A DNA stretch of 64,000 nt from Gordius sp. MW1 (GCA_964036665.1 OZ038533.1:5478413-5542412); one strand, 5' to 3'; positions 10,799 through 21,856 are shown, counted from the stretch's first letter. The notes: generated by a model from the letters alone, not told the origin. A program made the numbers and translations.

Positions 10799-12991
10799 TA
10801 TTTTATACCACTCATTTTAATAACAATTATAGTTCAGCCGCATTCTAAATGATTATGATGAATCATCTAACAATTTATAATTTAATATGAGTTTTCATTT
10901 ACCATTATTAAAACGTTAATCTTATATTAATCAAATGATCACATATAGATGTTTAATAAAAACAAATGTATTATTGAAAATTTTGAATGGTTCCTTACTT
11001 AATACTAAGTGCATTAGACATCAAAAAGATTTTATAATCTTAAGCTCTTTATGCATAAAATTTATTTTTAAAAGATATTTCATTAAGTAGGAAGTATTTT
11101 AATTTTAAAAAATATAATTATAAAAAATAAGAGAGTCATCTAGATATAATATATGCAACAAATCAGAGGCTAGAAAATCGACTAGCTCAAACTAAATTCA
11201 TTAAAAACTATTTTTTTAATTTAAAATATTGTTGCTTATCCTGGCTTTTAATTTAAATACTATTAAAAAACAAGATATCTGTTTTAAATTGATTAAAATT
11301 TGGCATGTGTCTCTTTACTATTTTTGTGATAATGTTAAGGCAATTCTCCAAATCAAGGCCCCCTATCCAAGTCCCGAATTTTGACGTATGATGCCTCAGG
11401 AAAAATCGGGACCTTTGCAAACATAAATATAAATAAGTTTTGTTTAGATTTAAGTAAAATATAAAAAAATACATATTATTTTTTTAATAATGAAGCTAGC
11501 CCTTTTTCAATTTTTGATATTGGTTAGCCTTTCCATAATAGATACAAGGATAAAAAATAACAAGCATACAGAACTTACGCTTTTATACCCTTAACTTAAT
11601 ATATTCTTTTAAAGCTAACAATTCTAACACTTTATAGTGACTTAATAAAATTTTAAATGGAATATAGAATTCCCAAATCTTTTGCAATTTATGTAGGTCT
11701 ATAAAAGGTGTAACCTTCTTGGTGACAAATCTTATAAGTTTGAACTAATTTCACATTACATTTGAACTTTACATAACGTAATCAAGATTAAAAAATTTAC
11801 TTCCTACGAATAACTAAATACAATCAAATATGAAAAATATTATTCACTTTTTAAGATATTACCTTCAATGGTATTTCAAAATTTTTATAATTTGATTATA
11901 ATAATATTTAAAACTTAATACTAAAAGCAATTTTTTGTCTATAATTGCTGAGCATGGAATATACTTTTTAATAAGATGTTTTCCTATTATGTTATCGTAG
12001 ATTTATTCGCAAATTGAATGAGAGGCAAGAATTGCTATTTTAAAGAAAGTGATTATAAATATTGTAGGGACAAAATGCAAATATGCAAATATTCTAACTT
12101 TAATCGGCATATTTGATCTTAAGGTGCAATAATTTATATTTAACGAACGAATTATTTTTTAAGTTATATAAACTTTAAAATTTTCATAGGTATGTTTTAA
12201 ACTTTTGTCTAAGTGTTTATGATATAAATGCGGCTCAAAAATAGGAGTATAACAAACTAAAACTCTAACCGTTTAAACGTAATCTTTGTATGATTGTGGC
12301 CAGATATTGTTGAGAATCAATTGAGGCAAATCAAGTAGTTAGATAAATTTTAAGTTTTTTTAGTTTTATCCTTAGTATAATTCTACGCTAATGAAATTTT
12401 TTATAGTCAATGCAGATATCTTTTACCATTTATTTACATAAACATCTTATATTTATAAACATATTAAAACCCTTTCGCATACATTGTAGTTTTGGTACAA
12501 TATGAAATTATTTGACGTATTGACTTTCATATGGTGTAAGTTGAAGGCAAAGTTCCGCACGCCACCAGCCCCTTATATGGGGGTAGTGTTGGTGTTAAAA
12601 TTGAAGAAAAAGATCATAGCCTAGGGGAAAAACGAAATTAATATTTTCGGTTAAAAAATATATTTCTCAAAACTATGCTATGCAGTTTTCTGATTTTGGT
12701 GATTAAAGTAAAACAGTGCTGCTGCGATAATGCGATTATCATATATATCGGTCTTTAATATGAAGCTTGTCTATTGTAAAGATTTTTGGGTATATTTATA
12801 AGTCGCATTGGGTTTAGTCAGGTTAGAAATTAAAAACAATTAGGATTGGATTTGGGTTGGATTAGATCGTCTTTGCAACACTCTTAAAACATTTTTTACT
12901 ATTAATTCTTCCAAAGCCTTTTGGTAATATTTTTCAATTTATTTTACATAAATCAAAGCAAAGCATTCTTGATCTCCCTTGGGCATTACAG
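10799..12991. other. AT-rich non-coding stretch upstream of the neuropeptide exon
   Basis: No open frame with coding character, no terminal repeats and no RNA motif were found here. It is presumably intron or intergenic sequence before the exon at 12992. An upstream signal-peptide exon was looked for and not found. Confidence 0.45.
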
Positions 12992-13286
12992 GATAGCGAG
13001 GATATCAATAATTATATAACCGAGAGCTACGAAAACAAACCTGCCGCCAAGGTATTATCATCCATTCCAGACCATTCCATTAATCGACAGTGGCGAAACG
13101 AGTTAGAAAAGGAAGCACGAAAGGCTATGAATAATGCACGTTTATGGGATAGCATTAAGAGACATAGTAGACCGTTGTCGGCCTTTTTATACAAGAAGAG
13201 AGGTCGAACTAATTCCAGATTATTGGATATGGAAGATGGTGATCCCCTGAAATATATGATATATTCCCGAAACATGATCGCGTCAG
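12992..13286 (+). CDS. Shared exon of a CCAP-like neuropeptide precursor
   Basis: The exon starts after a canonical acceptor (CCTTGGGCATTACAG|GAT, phase 0) and stays open for 98 codons. It encodes an acidic/basic linker with several dibasic or multibasic sites (KR, KKR) and no membrane segment, as expected for the spacer part of a secreted prohormone. The signal peptide must lie in an upstream exon not seen here. At 13286 the sequence CAG|GTAATG is a good splice donor that leaves one base (G) of a codon. The acceptor at 20506 leaves two bases (AT), so the join is in frame (GAT, Asp). Reading through the donor also stays open. This supports one shared exon with two alternative C-termini; RNA evidence is lacking. 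Confidence 0.7.
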
Positions 13287-13435
13287 GTAATGAACCCAGA
13301 CGAGATGAGTCTGGTCTTGCTAAAAGACCGTTTTGTAACGGATTTTACGGTTGCCATAATTATCCTAAAAAGCTGACCCAAAACCCTGTGATTACTTTTA
13401 GAATGGACCCAGCCCAATCTCTGAAACGAGGTTAG
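13287..13435 (+). CDS. CCAP-like precursor, read-through C-terminus (peptide form 1)
   Basis: The frame of the preceding exon continues past the internal donor to a TAG at 13433-13435. It encodes a peptide released by KR: RPFCNGFYGCHN, followed by YPKK. The PFCN-x-F-x-GC loop matches CCAP (PFCNAFTGC-amide) in length and spacing, with five residues between the two cysteines, and also resembles the molluscan conoCAP peptides that extend past the second cysteine. There is no amidation Gly directly after the loop. The remaining tail ends in KRG. A hAT-like miniature element begins 35 bp after the stop, so the original 3' UTR is interrupted. It could belong to a separate gene, but the continuous frame argues for one gene. 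Confidence 0.65.
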
Positions 13436-13469
13436 ACAATTTTGTCTAAATATATTCTATAATATGTAT

Positions 13470-13910
13470 CAGAGACCAGCAATGCCCGGCCCGCTGCCCG
13501 AACCTGTCCGCCCCACCCCGGGCCGGGACCGGGCAATAGTCGTAAGTTTTGAATTTCGGGCGGGCACCATAACGAGATCGGGCAATTCGGGCTCAGTTTT
13601 GTTTTAAAAATAATGTATTGTATGACTTTTGTGTATATTTTGTCACTTTTTGATTTGATTTTATCATGTTTGTTAGTCCTAGTTCTCATTCAAGAAAAAT
13701 CAAAATTTATGAGACAATTTTTTTAAAAAATATAACGATATTAGTGCTAAAACATAGCATTTCGGGCCGGGCAGTTCGGGCAGTTCTGATAATACGGGCA
13801 TTGCCGGGCAGACACATTGAAAGGTATGAGCGGGCTTGGGCGGGCGGATTAATTATAAAATCGGATGGGGCCGGGTTTGGGCACAAACATTTTAACGAAT
13901 CTGACATCTG
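13470..13910. mobile_element. hAT-like MITE, CCGGGC-rich
   Basis: The element runs from CAGAGACCAGC to ACATCTG and is flanked by perfect 8-bp duplications ATATGTAT (13462-13469 and 13911-13918). It is rich in CCCGGCCCG/CGGGC words on both strands, unlike the surrounding AT-rich DNA. It resembles the larger element at 45828-47863, which also starts AGAGACC. Confidence 0.8.
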
Positions 13911-14864
13911 ATATGTATTCGCAACGTTTGTGATTATATTTCTGAGCATTACTTTAAGATTAGATCACCATATAAATAAGCCAACCGGCGGTCATTAGCT
14001 AGACTATATGCGAAAGCGAAACAAAAGTCTTTTTCAGAAGCATAAGTCCACACCCATTTAAAAAATTACAGTTGGACAGGAATGACAGATGGAGGACAGG
14101 ACAACCAAAACAAGCTCATAATTTGCATAGCAAATTATTTTATTAAAGTATGTACTTCAACAACACATTACTTGAATCCTATTTAAAGCCTTATAGGAAG
14201 AACCCTTAATCTTTTAAACAAAAACGGTCAATAAGGCTTTTATTAAACTAAAAAGTATCGCGATAAACTGATTAAATAAATATCTTTTTTTGGTTTTAGA
14301 TAGATAAACCTCAGTTATTTGAACAAGTCTATGACTTTATTATCTAGTGTATAAAGTTCGGAAAGAGGGTACGGTTTGTCAATATAAAAAATAAAATTTG
14401 ATAGTAATTTAGGACAAATAATATAACTGTTTTTAGCCTTAAATTTTTGTAAATATTACAGTTTAAAGCTACCTGAATGAGTTATTTCATAAAAGCATGT
14501 ACCTTATGACAAAATGAAAATTATTATTTAAAGTTTTCCTATAAGATTCTACAACCGACACGTTATGGGGGGGGGGGGTGAAATTAAAATTAAAAAATTA
14601 GAACGCTCTGATTTTTATAACCATAAAAAATTATGTATAAAACAAAACATCATTAAATTTCGTAGCATCTATATAGCAATTAATTTCATTGCAATCGAGA
14701 AAATTAAATTATGAATTTAACTCAATGATGGTTGTTAACACATAACATTGAGACAGACATTTAATGACATTTTGAATTTCTAGAACAGACACGTAATAAG
14801 TTATATTCACACATAACAAAGTGAGATAGCACACATTCATACATCACAAAATTAGATAACACAC
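13911..14864. other. Intronic AT-rich sequence, nothing recognised
   Basis: Apart from a G-run near 14567 I see no repeat ends or open frames. In the two-isoform model this is intron. Confidence 0.4.
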
Positions 14865-15273
14865 AGACAAGCTAAACATTCTCCACTTTTGGGTGACATT
14901 TTTCCTATCGTAAATACGCGTTGCTTAAACGTTCTCCTACCGAACGAAAATAAACAACGCATCCGCGTTCGTAAATTTTTACTTGCTTGATTACAAATAA
15001 ACAAACAACAAGCGCCATTTTTTAATTTTATTCCCATTATAGTTTCACCCATATCATTTTTTTGCTCAATTTAGTTATTGAGCTGTGAATTGTAAGAACA
15101 ATTACACATATTTTAAATATTTTTTAGATACAATATAGATATTATAAGCCTCAATGGAACTTTTAATGGTGGAAATGTTTAATATATTATCTTGCCTCTA
15201 AAATTTAAGAGAAGTTCAGGTTACAACAGAATAGAATTAAGAGAAGTTCAGGTTACAACAGAATAGAAAGTAA
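14865..15273 (-). repeat. Composite repeat; halves also at 16379-16610 and 19326-19483
   Basis: On the minus strand the first half (15273-15018) matches 16379-16610 and the second half (15022-14865) matches 19326-19483, both inverted relative to this copy. The second half has an open frame running through RCLFSFGRRTFKQRVFTIGK in this copy and in the 19.4-kb copy; I do not recognise it. At 15203-15268 a 34-bp segment containing AGAGAAGTTCAGGTTACAAC is tandemly duplicated. The family is probably an unclassified transposon. Confidence 0.6.
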
Positions 15274-15780
15274 TAATAATATTTTGTTAATTTATTTTGT
15301 ACTTAGGGAATAATCACATATTGAACCAAGCTCAAACAATATCTCCTGTGAACAAATCTCTACCACGTGTTTTGAATTTCAACTTATTTAAAATGATTTA
15401 TTTTTTATATAGAATAAACTATTTGTTATCATCATTTGTTAGTTCAAACATGGAAATTATTAAAACTGTATAAATTAAAAAGGTTCTATAAGCTCTGAAT
15501 CTTATAAGCAAGCCTACTAAAAATAGGAGGTCAATAGAGTAGAGATTAAAACATAGATATAAATTGATAACTACAAAACAGGTTTTATAAATCATTAATA
15601 TGCTACATTGTTATTAATAAGTACAAATAACCTAAAATTGCATAGCAATTAGTTGTTTAAATGAGTGGCACAATTTTAAATACTACTTTTTCATTAACAA
15701 TTTTGTATTTAGTTTAAAATTAATGTAACTGACAATTGATTTCTTTTCAACTCTTATCTGACCTTTCTATAGCTGATAAA

Positions 15781-15919
15781 CATGAGCGTAGCCAGCATTT
15801 AAATTAGAGGGGGCAAAAGCAATTTAAAAACTTTTCACAATTTTAGCTGTATTTTTGTAAAATTCTTGCATTTTTTTAGATTTAGAGGGTGGCAGTCATC
15901 CTCCCTAGCTATGCCCATG
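15781..15919. mobile_element. Small hAT-like MITE of the GCGTAGCCAG family
   Basis: The ends are CATGAGCGTAGCCAG and CTAGCTATGCCCATG (inverted), flanked by CTGATAAA and CTGATATA, an 8-bp duplication with one mismatch. It is only 139 bp long and has no coding. Confidence 0.7.
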
Positions 15920-16378
15920 CTGATATATGTATAATCTTATATTTAAAAAAAGATATTTAAATAGATATTAAAATGTGGACATGATTTAAAATTACTTTAT
16001 TAATAATGAGTATAATTTTTATATTACTTTTAATGTATTCTAAAATATAAAATTAATGCAGCATTAAATGTAATTACCAACAATTTGTTTTTCCCATCTC
16101 AAATCTAGCTTTATTATTATATAGGATACTTAAAATAGAATTTAAATAATATAAAAAAGTAGACATGAATCATGAAATACTTTATTAGTACAAAAAAGGT
16201 ATATATAAATTTGCTATATTGCTGTTAAAAAATACAATTAATTGGTAAATATATATTAATTTGAGTAAACACTTTCTTTATTTTCTCTCTTTGCAAGGGA
16301 TCAAAAAATTCCTTCTCTAAAATTTTATGTAAAAATCTTGATTATACATATAATAGTTCTTACCAATGCGCAAAATAG

Positions 16379-16610
16379 CACTTTCTATTCTGTTGTAACC
16401 TTGTAACCTGAACTTCGCTTAAATTTTAGAGGCAAGATAATATTTTTCACATTTCCACCATCAAAAGTTCCATTGAGGCTTATAATATCTATATGGTATC
16501 TAAAAAATATTTAAAATATGTGTAATTGTCTTACCATTGCATTTGCACAGCCCAATAACTAAATTGAGCAAAAAAATGATATGGGTGAAACTAAAATGGG
16601 AATAAAATCA
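16379..16610 (+). repeat. Inverted partial copy of the 15.0-15.3 kb repeat
   Basis: This is the reverse complement of about 15018-15273, lacking the 34-bp duplication and the half at 14865-15022. Confidence 0.65.
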
Positions 16611-17250
16611 CTTCTGCGCAAAATGTGGAAAGCTGGAAATACGGAAAACTAATCAAATGCATTGGCAATTTCGCAGAATATGTGTCAAAATAAAGCCGAT
16701 ATGTATGTTTCGACCATTTGGTACTTTATGTGTGATCACAAATAGTGTTCATATGTATAATTATATTAAGGTATTATATATATTTAAACTCATCTATATA
16801 AGGTATATAAGCATTAAATATATACATTTACACTTATGTAAGCACAATATATGATTATTATTATAGATTTATACCTATATACATAGCTACTTATACAGAC
16901 ACTTTAATAAATAATATTTTTAGTGGATTTGTAAGTACAAATAAGTTTGAAATGTGTTGCTTTATTACTTGAAAGAATCTATTTAAACAGAATTTGTTAG
17001 CACTTCAAATGCAAAAACATAATTATGTCAAGCTTATTAACTGAAGGTAACCATCAAAAATAAAATGTTTAGCATTTTAAAAGCAAAAATTTAATTGTGT
17101 CAAGCAGCAATCATTTTTCACATCTTTATATGTTGTTTATTACCTGAGGGGATCTATCTAAATCAAAGTTTCTTAGCATTTTAAAAGCAAAAACCATATG
17201 TCAAGCAACAATAATTTTTCACAAACTTACAACTGTAGGATATTAAAATG

Positions 17251-17286
17251 CGAGTTGACAATAGAAATGTAGCGGATTGTCAACTC
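17251..17286. repeat. Perfect 11-bp stem-loop
   Basis: GAGTTGACAAT and ATTGTCAACTC form a perfect inverted repeat with a 13-base loop, at the edge of the 53-bp repeats that follow. Confidence 0.5.
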
Positions 17287-17359
17287 CATATGTTATTATT
17301 ATTACATCATTTCCACAAATCGCTTCATCCAAATATTGCATCATTATTCAAAACAAATC

Positions 17360-17540
17360 CATTCGCTTATACTTATCATCGCGTATATTAAATATAACAT
17401 CATTACCGTATTTGCTTATACTTATCATCGCGTATATCAAATATTATACTTATCATCGTATATCAAATATAGCATCGTTACCATATTCGCTTATACTTAT
17501 CATCGCGTATATCAAATACAACAACATTACCATACTAATC
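17360..17540. repeat. Short tandem repeat with CTTATACTTATCATCGCGTA
   Basis: The motif CTTATACTTATCATCGCGTA recurs at irregular spacing with AT-rich spacers. Apparent open frames through it on the plus strand are a product of the repeat. Confidence 0.65.
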
Positions 17541-18589
17541 ATTACCTACTTTTCTTAAAGTTAGACAACCTTATGTTATATTACTTTAAGGAATCTATCT
17601 AAATCAAAATTTGTTAGTATTTTGAAAGCAAAAACCTAATTATGTCAAGCAACAATCATTTTCACACACTTATGTTTTATATTACTTGAAGAAAAATATC
17701 TAAATCAAAATAATACCAATTAAATGCTTTGACCATTTATCACCTTATGGATCACAAATAACATTCAGATGTATAATTATATTAAGGTATTATATATATT
17801 TATACCCATGTATATATTTTTTGGTATATTAGCATTGAATATATACATTTACACTTATATAAGTATGATATATGATTATAAATATAGATTTTTATATTTA
17901 CACCTATATAAAGACACTTAATTAACTGTAATACATGTAATATGTACATATTATATAAGATTTTTAATTGAAATGCACAAATAAGTTTGAAATATGTTGC
18001 TTTATTATTTAAAGAAATCTATCTAAATCAAAATTTGTTAGCATTTTATAAACAAAAACTTAATTACGTCAAACTTATTAATTGAAGATAACTATCTAAA
18101 TCAAGATATTTAGCATTGTAAAAAAACCTAAGTATGTCAAGCAACAATCATTTTTCACACACTTATATGCTGTTTTATTACTTGAAGAGAACTATCTAAA
18201 TCAAAATATTTAGCATCAAAAACCTAATTATGTCAAGCAACAATCATTCTCACAAACTTATATGCTGTTTTTTTACTTGAAGAGAACTATCTAAATCAAA
18301 ATTTTTAGCATTTTAAAAGCAAAAACCTAATTATGTCAAGCATCAATCATTCACAGACTTATATGTTATTTTATTAGTAAAAAGAGAGACACCTTAAAAA
18401 TTTTAGAATCTAGAAATTAAAAAAACCTAACAGATGGTAAGTTATGCCTATTTAATATAAAAATCTGGGCAATAAAAGAGGGACTTTATTTGGGATGATG
18501 CATCTCCCAATAGTATTTGAGAGACCCAGAAACTTTAAAATCCAAACATGATAAACTAATTTACTAGATAGTAAGTTCTATATAGACAT

Positions 18590-19080
18590 ATAATATATAG
18601 AGTACCTAAATATTATTTAAAAGATTAAAATTATGTATATATATATATATATATAAGCATAAATAAATTTGCATAGCATTATATATAGTTCTATATGTAC
18701 AAGTGAATATATATAATGAATAGAAATATTTATAGTATTTCAATACACTATGGCTATTTTATAAAAAATATAAAAATAAATATAGTACTTTTAAACTATC
18801 CTTAATATAAATGTATATATAAATATAATACTTTAATATTATTATTCATATTTTATATGTATCTCTAAAATTATAATCATATATGGTGCTTATATAATTG
18901 TAAATGTATATCTTTAATGTTTATATACTTAGGAATATATAGATGGGTTTAAATATATGTAATAACGATATAATTATGGAATATTATAATGTATGAAATA
19001 TACAGCACATATTTATATATATAATATATTATATATATTGTATATATTTAATTATGTAATTAACTCTTTTTAATTTAATA
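18590..19080. repeat. TA-rich low-complexity tract
   Basis: Runs of TATATA and near-palindromic AT words dominate. No gene or terminal repeat is visible. Confidence 0.5.
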
Positions 19081-19126
19081 TTTTAGATCATATATCTTGT
19101 TTACTTTCGTTATTATCGGTTTTCCA

Positions 19127-19292
19127 GGTGGCCCGTCAACTCGCCGAAAACTATCTCGCCGAAAATAATGTCCCCCAGCTAAAAAAGGTCCCCAAATTTG
19201 TGATTGGTTGATGGGTTAGGGTTAATAAGCTGGGGGACATTTTTCGCACCAATCAGAAAATGTCCCCTGTTTCGGCGAGTTGATAGGGCACT
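19127..19292. mobile_element. MITE with 9-bp target duplication
   Basis: Inverted ends (CAACTCGCCGAAA and TTTCGGCGAGTTG) enclose a second internal inverted pair (CCCCCAGCT and AGCTGGGGG). The flanks GGTTTTCCA at 19118-19126 and 19293-19301 are identical, 9 bp. It is 166 bp long and non-coding. Confidence 0.8.
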
Positions 19293-19325
19293 GGTTTTCC
19301 ACATTATGCGTCAGATTCAATAAAA

Positions 19326-19483
19326 TAAAATGGCGCATTGTTGTTTGTTTATTTGTAATCAGGCAAGGAAAAATTTACGAACGCGGATGCGTTGTTTATT
19401 TTCGTTCGGTAGGAGAACGTTTAAGCAACGCGTTTTTACGATAGGAAAAATGTCACCCAAAAGTGGAGAATGTTTAGCCTGAT
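19326..19483 (+). repeat. Inverted partial copy of the 14.9-15.0 kb repeat
   Basis: This matches the complement of 14865-15022, including the open frame with RCLFSFGRRTFKQRVFTIGK. It ends where the 125-bp tandem repeat begins. Confidence 0.65.
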
Positions 19484-19490
19484 TCTAACA

Positions 19491-19835
19491 CACAGATTCT
19501 TCATATATTTTACATATTATATAATTATATTTTATTATACATATTTTTAGTATATTCAATAAAACTTCCATAATTTACAATAGCACACATTCATACATCA
19601 CATAATTAGATAACACACAGATTCTTCATATATTTTACATATTATATAATTATATTTCATTATACATATTTTTAGTATATTCAATAAAACTTCCATAATT
19701 TACAATAGCACACATTCATACATCACATAATTAGATAACACACAGATTCTTCATATATTTTACATATTATATAATTATATTTCATTATGCATATTTTTAG
19801 TATATTCAATAAAACTTCCATAATTTACATATCAT
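19491..19835. repeat. 125-bp tandem repeat, nearly three units
   Basis: The word CACAGATTCT occurs at 19491, 19616 and 19741, exactly 125 bp apart, with near-identical sequence between; the last unit is incomplete. Part of the unit (TAGCACACATTCATACATCA) also occurs at 14828, beside the composite repeat, so the tandem unit may be that element's terminal part. Confidence 0.85.
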
Positions 19836-20506
19836 TGGTATTTCTTATATCAAAATAAAAGTTGGTCCAGCCGAAGAATAAATTTTTACATAATGTCCCA
19901 CAAAATTATTATAAGTCTTGAGCGGATTTAAAAGTTATCTGAATTCTTTTCAAAGTGGCATTAGCCTTTTCCAAACAAATGTGATAAAATCCATAATCAG
20001 CATTGAATCTCACAAATTTCATTTAATCTGATATTTAATTAATTACATGAATAAATTGATGAAAGTCAAGTGCTTTTTTTCCCCAAATGTACCTAGTAAT
20101 GTAACAAAAAAGTTATTAATATAGAATCATTTCCTGCAAATTATTTCGTTTTGGATATTTAAATATTATGATAAACCTTTGATCTTTTATAAAAAAATAT
20201 TCATGATATAACTATTAGGCTTTATCAATTAATTTTTATAACAAATTAACAAGCGAGTTTTGAAGTAGAAAAATACGAGTAACAGAACCCGAGGTATCTA
20301 CAAAAGTACTTTATCATAATGTTTATAATTTAATAATAAAGTGTTTTTTATTTATAATGAATGGAAATAATTTCTACGGTTAAGGGGGAGGGAATTTTTT
20401 GTCATTATTCTCCCCCTTCTCCGTGCCTGGTATACATTACTAGAACTAAAAGAAAAATTAATTCATCCTATAATTTCAAACGCATTTAAAATTTTATTTT
20501 ATCTAG

Positions 20507-20745
20507 ATTACGATGGATTTAGTCGCAAGAGATTGATTGGAAAAGGGCAAGACAATTTTAACACTGTCTTGAACAAGAAATTTAAACGCAGTTTTGAAGA
20601 TTATCCGGAATTAAATGATCAAGAAGATTGGCTCGGGCAACGGACTTATATTCCCGAATCCGAACCGGTCAAGAGCTATTATAAAGTCAAGCGTCGAGTT
20701 AAAACACCATTTTGCAATTCTTTCACCGGCTGCAATAGCGGCTGA
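20507..20745 (+). CDS. CCAP-like precursor, spliced terminal exon (peptide form 2)
   Basis: A T-rich tract and acceptor (ATTTTATCTAG|ATTACG) precede an open frame of 78 complete codons and a TGA. The encoded tail has RKR, KK and KRR cleavage sites and ends TPFCNSFTGCNSG. The last Gly can donate an amide, giving a Cys-loop peptide ending in Ser-amide. Eight of nine residues match CCAP itself (Ala replaced by Ser). The exon phase (two leftover bases) fits the donor at 13286 but not the phase-0 acceptor side of the first exon, so it is downstream of the shared exon rather than a mutually exclusive replacement of it. AATAAA at 20815-20820 is a likely polyadenylation signal. Confidence 0.7.
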
Positions 20746-21177
20746 TAAATACTTCTTCATTCTTTATTCCGCTTTTTAATCTAAATGTCTTACTTATACT
20801 TAATTCCATTTTATAATAAATCACAAATTGTTAACTGCACACCGTACCGTTATGTACAAAAATTCTTTATTGTTCCATCATATATCCTCGCTACATTTTA
20901 ACACCAAAACCTAATGTAACTTCGACAAATTGCCAGGTGTAATATCCATTTCCACGACGCTCAAAAAAATCGACATGCCAATCAAAAATTTTTCTTAAAA
21001 TTTGAAATTAAATTTCTATAGGCTAACACAGTCGTCAATCAACAGAACAGATGTTCTCAATTAATAATCTATAACATCATAAAAAATATTGATTATAATT
21101 CAACCATGGTTTACAAGCTAAATTAAAATTTATCATATTTAGAACAATGCATTTAATTATCTTTTGATATGTGTTTT
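20746..21177. other. Downstream of the CCAP-like exon, no further gene
   Basis: Beyond the poly(A) signal there is only AT-rich sequence until the dispersed repeats begin at about 21178. Confidence 0.45.
20815..20820 (+). terminator. Poly(A) signal of the CCAP-like gene
   Basis: AATAAA lies 70 bp after the TGA of the terminal exon, the usual distance for a short animal 3' UTR. Confidence 0.55.
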
Positions 21178-21610
21178 TGAGCTTGAGCTGATGATCATTA
21201 TATCTATGTTTATAAGACTATCCTTTTAAATGTAAGTTTGGTAAAGCTTATAACCTGAGCTGATATAGTTTAAAAAGTCAAGTCAATATTGTATTTGATA
21301 CAATTATAATAACCTAAGGGATATTTGAGTGAGTATTTAAATACATTGAGATTCAGCTAATGATTATTATTGATAAACTCAACATTGTATTTGGTACATT
21401 TATAATTACCTAAGGGATATTTGAGTGAGTATTTGAGTACATTGAGCTTGAGTTGATGATCATTATATCTATGTTTATAAGCCTACCCTTTTAAATGACT
21501 TTTTTTAAAGCTTATAACCTGAGCTGATATTTTAAAACTCAACCCAATAGTATTTGGTACATTTATAATAACCTAAGGGATATTTGAGTGAGTATTTAAA
21601 TACATTGAGC

Positions 21611-21856
21611 AAGGCGCGTAGCCAGGATTTTCTCAAAAGGGAGGGAAAATTTAAAAAAATTTTCGACAATCTTATTTATAATGTAACAAAAATAAATTTC
21701 GCGTATAATATATGCGAAACTTCAAGGCGCTATAAACCAGCTTTGGAAAAATCTCTTCTCTTTATTAATCAGAGCATTTACTATCGCTTTTATACCTTAA
21801 AAAAGGACATGAACCATATGCAAGTTATTCAATTGGCAGAAAATATTATCATTTAG
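21611..21856 (+). CDS. Unrecognised open frame inside the miniature element
   Basis: The frame is open from the left terminus to TAG at 21854-21856. It has no convincing start inside the element; the only upstream ATG-like start lies outside it. The interior reads like protein (NQSIYYRFYTLKKDMNHMQV) rather than repeat. It could be a captured exon fragment or part of a former transposase; I do not recognise a family. Confidence 0.3.
   Translation, partial: KARSQDFLKREGKFKKIFDNLIYNVTKINFAYNICETSRRYKPALEKSLLFINQSIYYRFYTLKKDMNHMQVIQLAENIII

Larger units (their letters stand above)
16690..18370. repeat. Higher-order satellite-like region, about 90-bp units
   Basis: A degenerate unit containing TCTAAATCAAAAT, AGCATTTTAAAAGC and ATTATGTCAAGCAACAATCA recurs at roughly 90-bp spacing between 16940 and 18370. 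A longer segment at 16690-16930 recurs at 17727-17990, so the whole has a second period of about 1 kb. It is very AT-rich and non-coding. Confidence 0.7.

Noticed and set aside
17277-17602. Plus-strand frames of about 90 codons
   Set aside because: They run through the CTTATACTTATCATCGCGTA repeat, are of low complexity and overlap each other.
19491-19835. CRISPR-like array
   Set aside because: Units are contiguous 125-bp tandem repeats without distinct spacers, and the genome is eukaryotic.
12992-20745. Mutually exclusive terminal exons for the two CCAP-like peptides
   Set aside because: The acceptor at 12991 is phase 0 whereas that at 20506 leaves two bases, so they cannot replace each other after one common upstream donor. 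The internal donor at 13286 fits instead.
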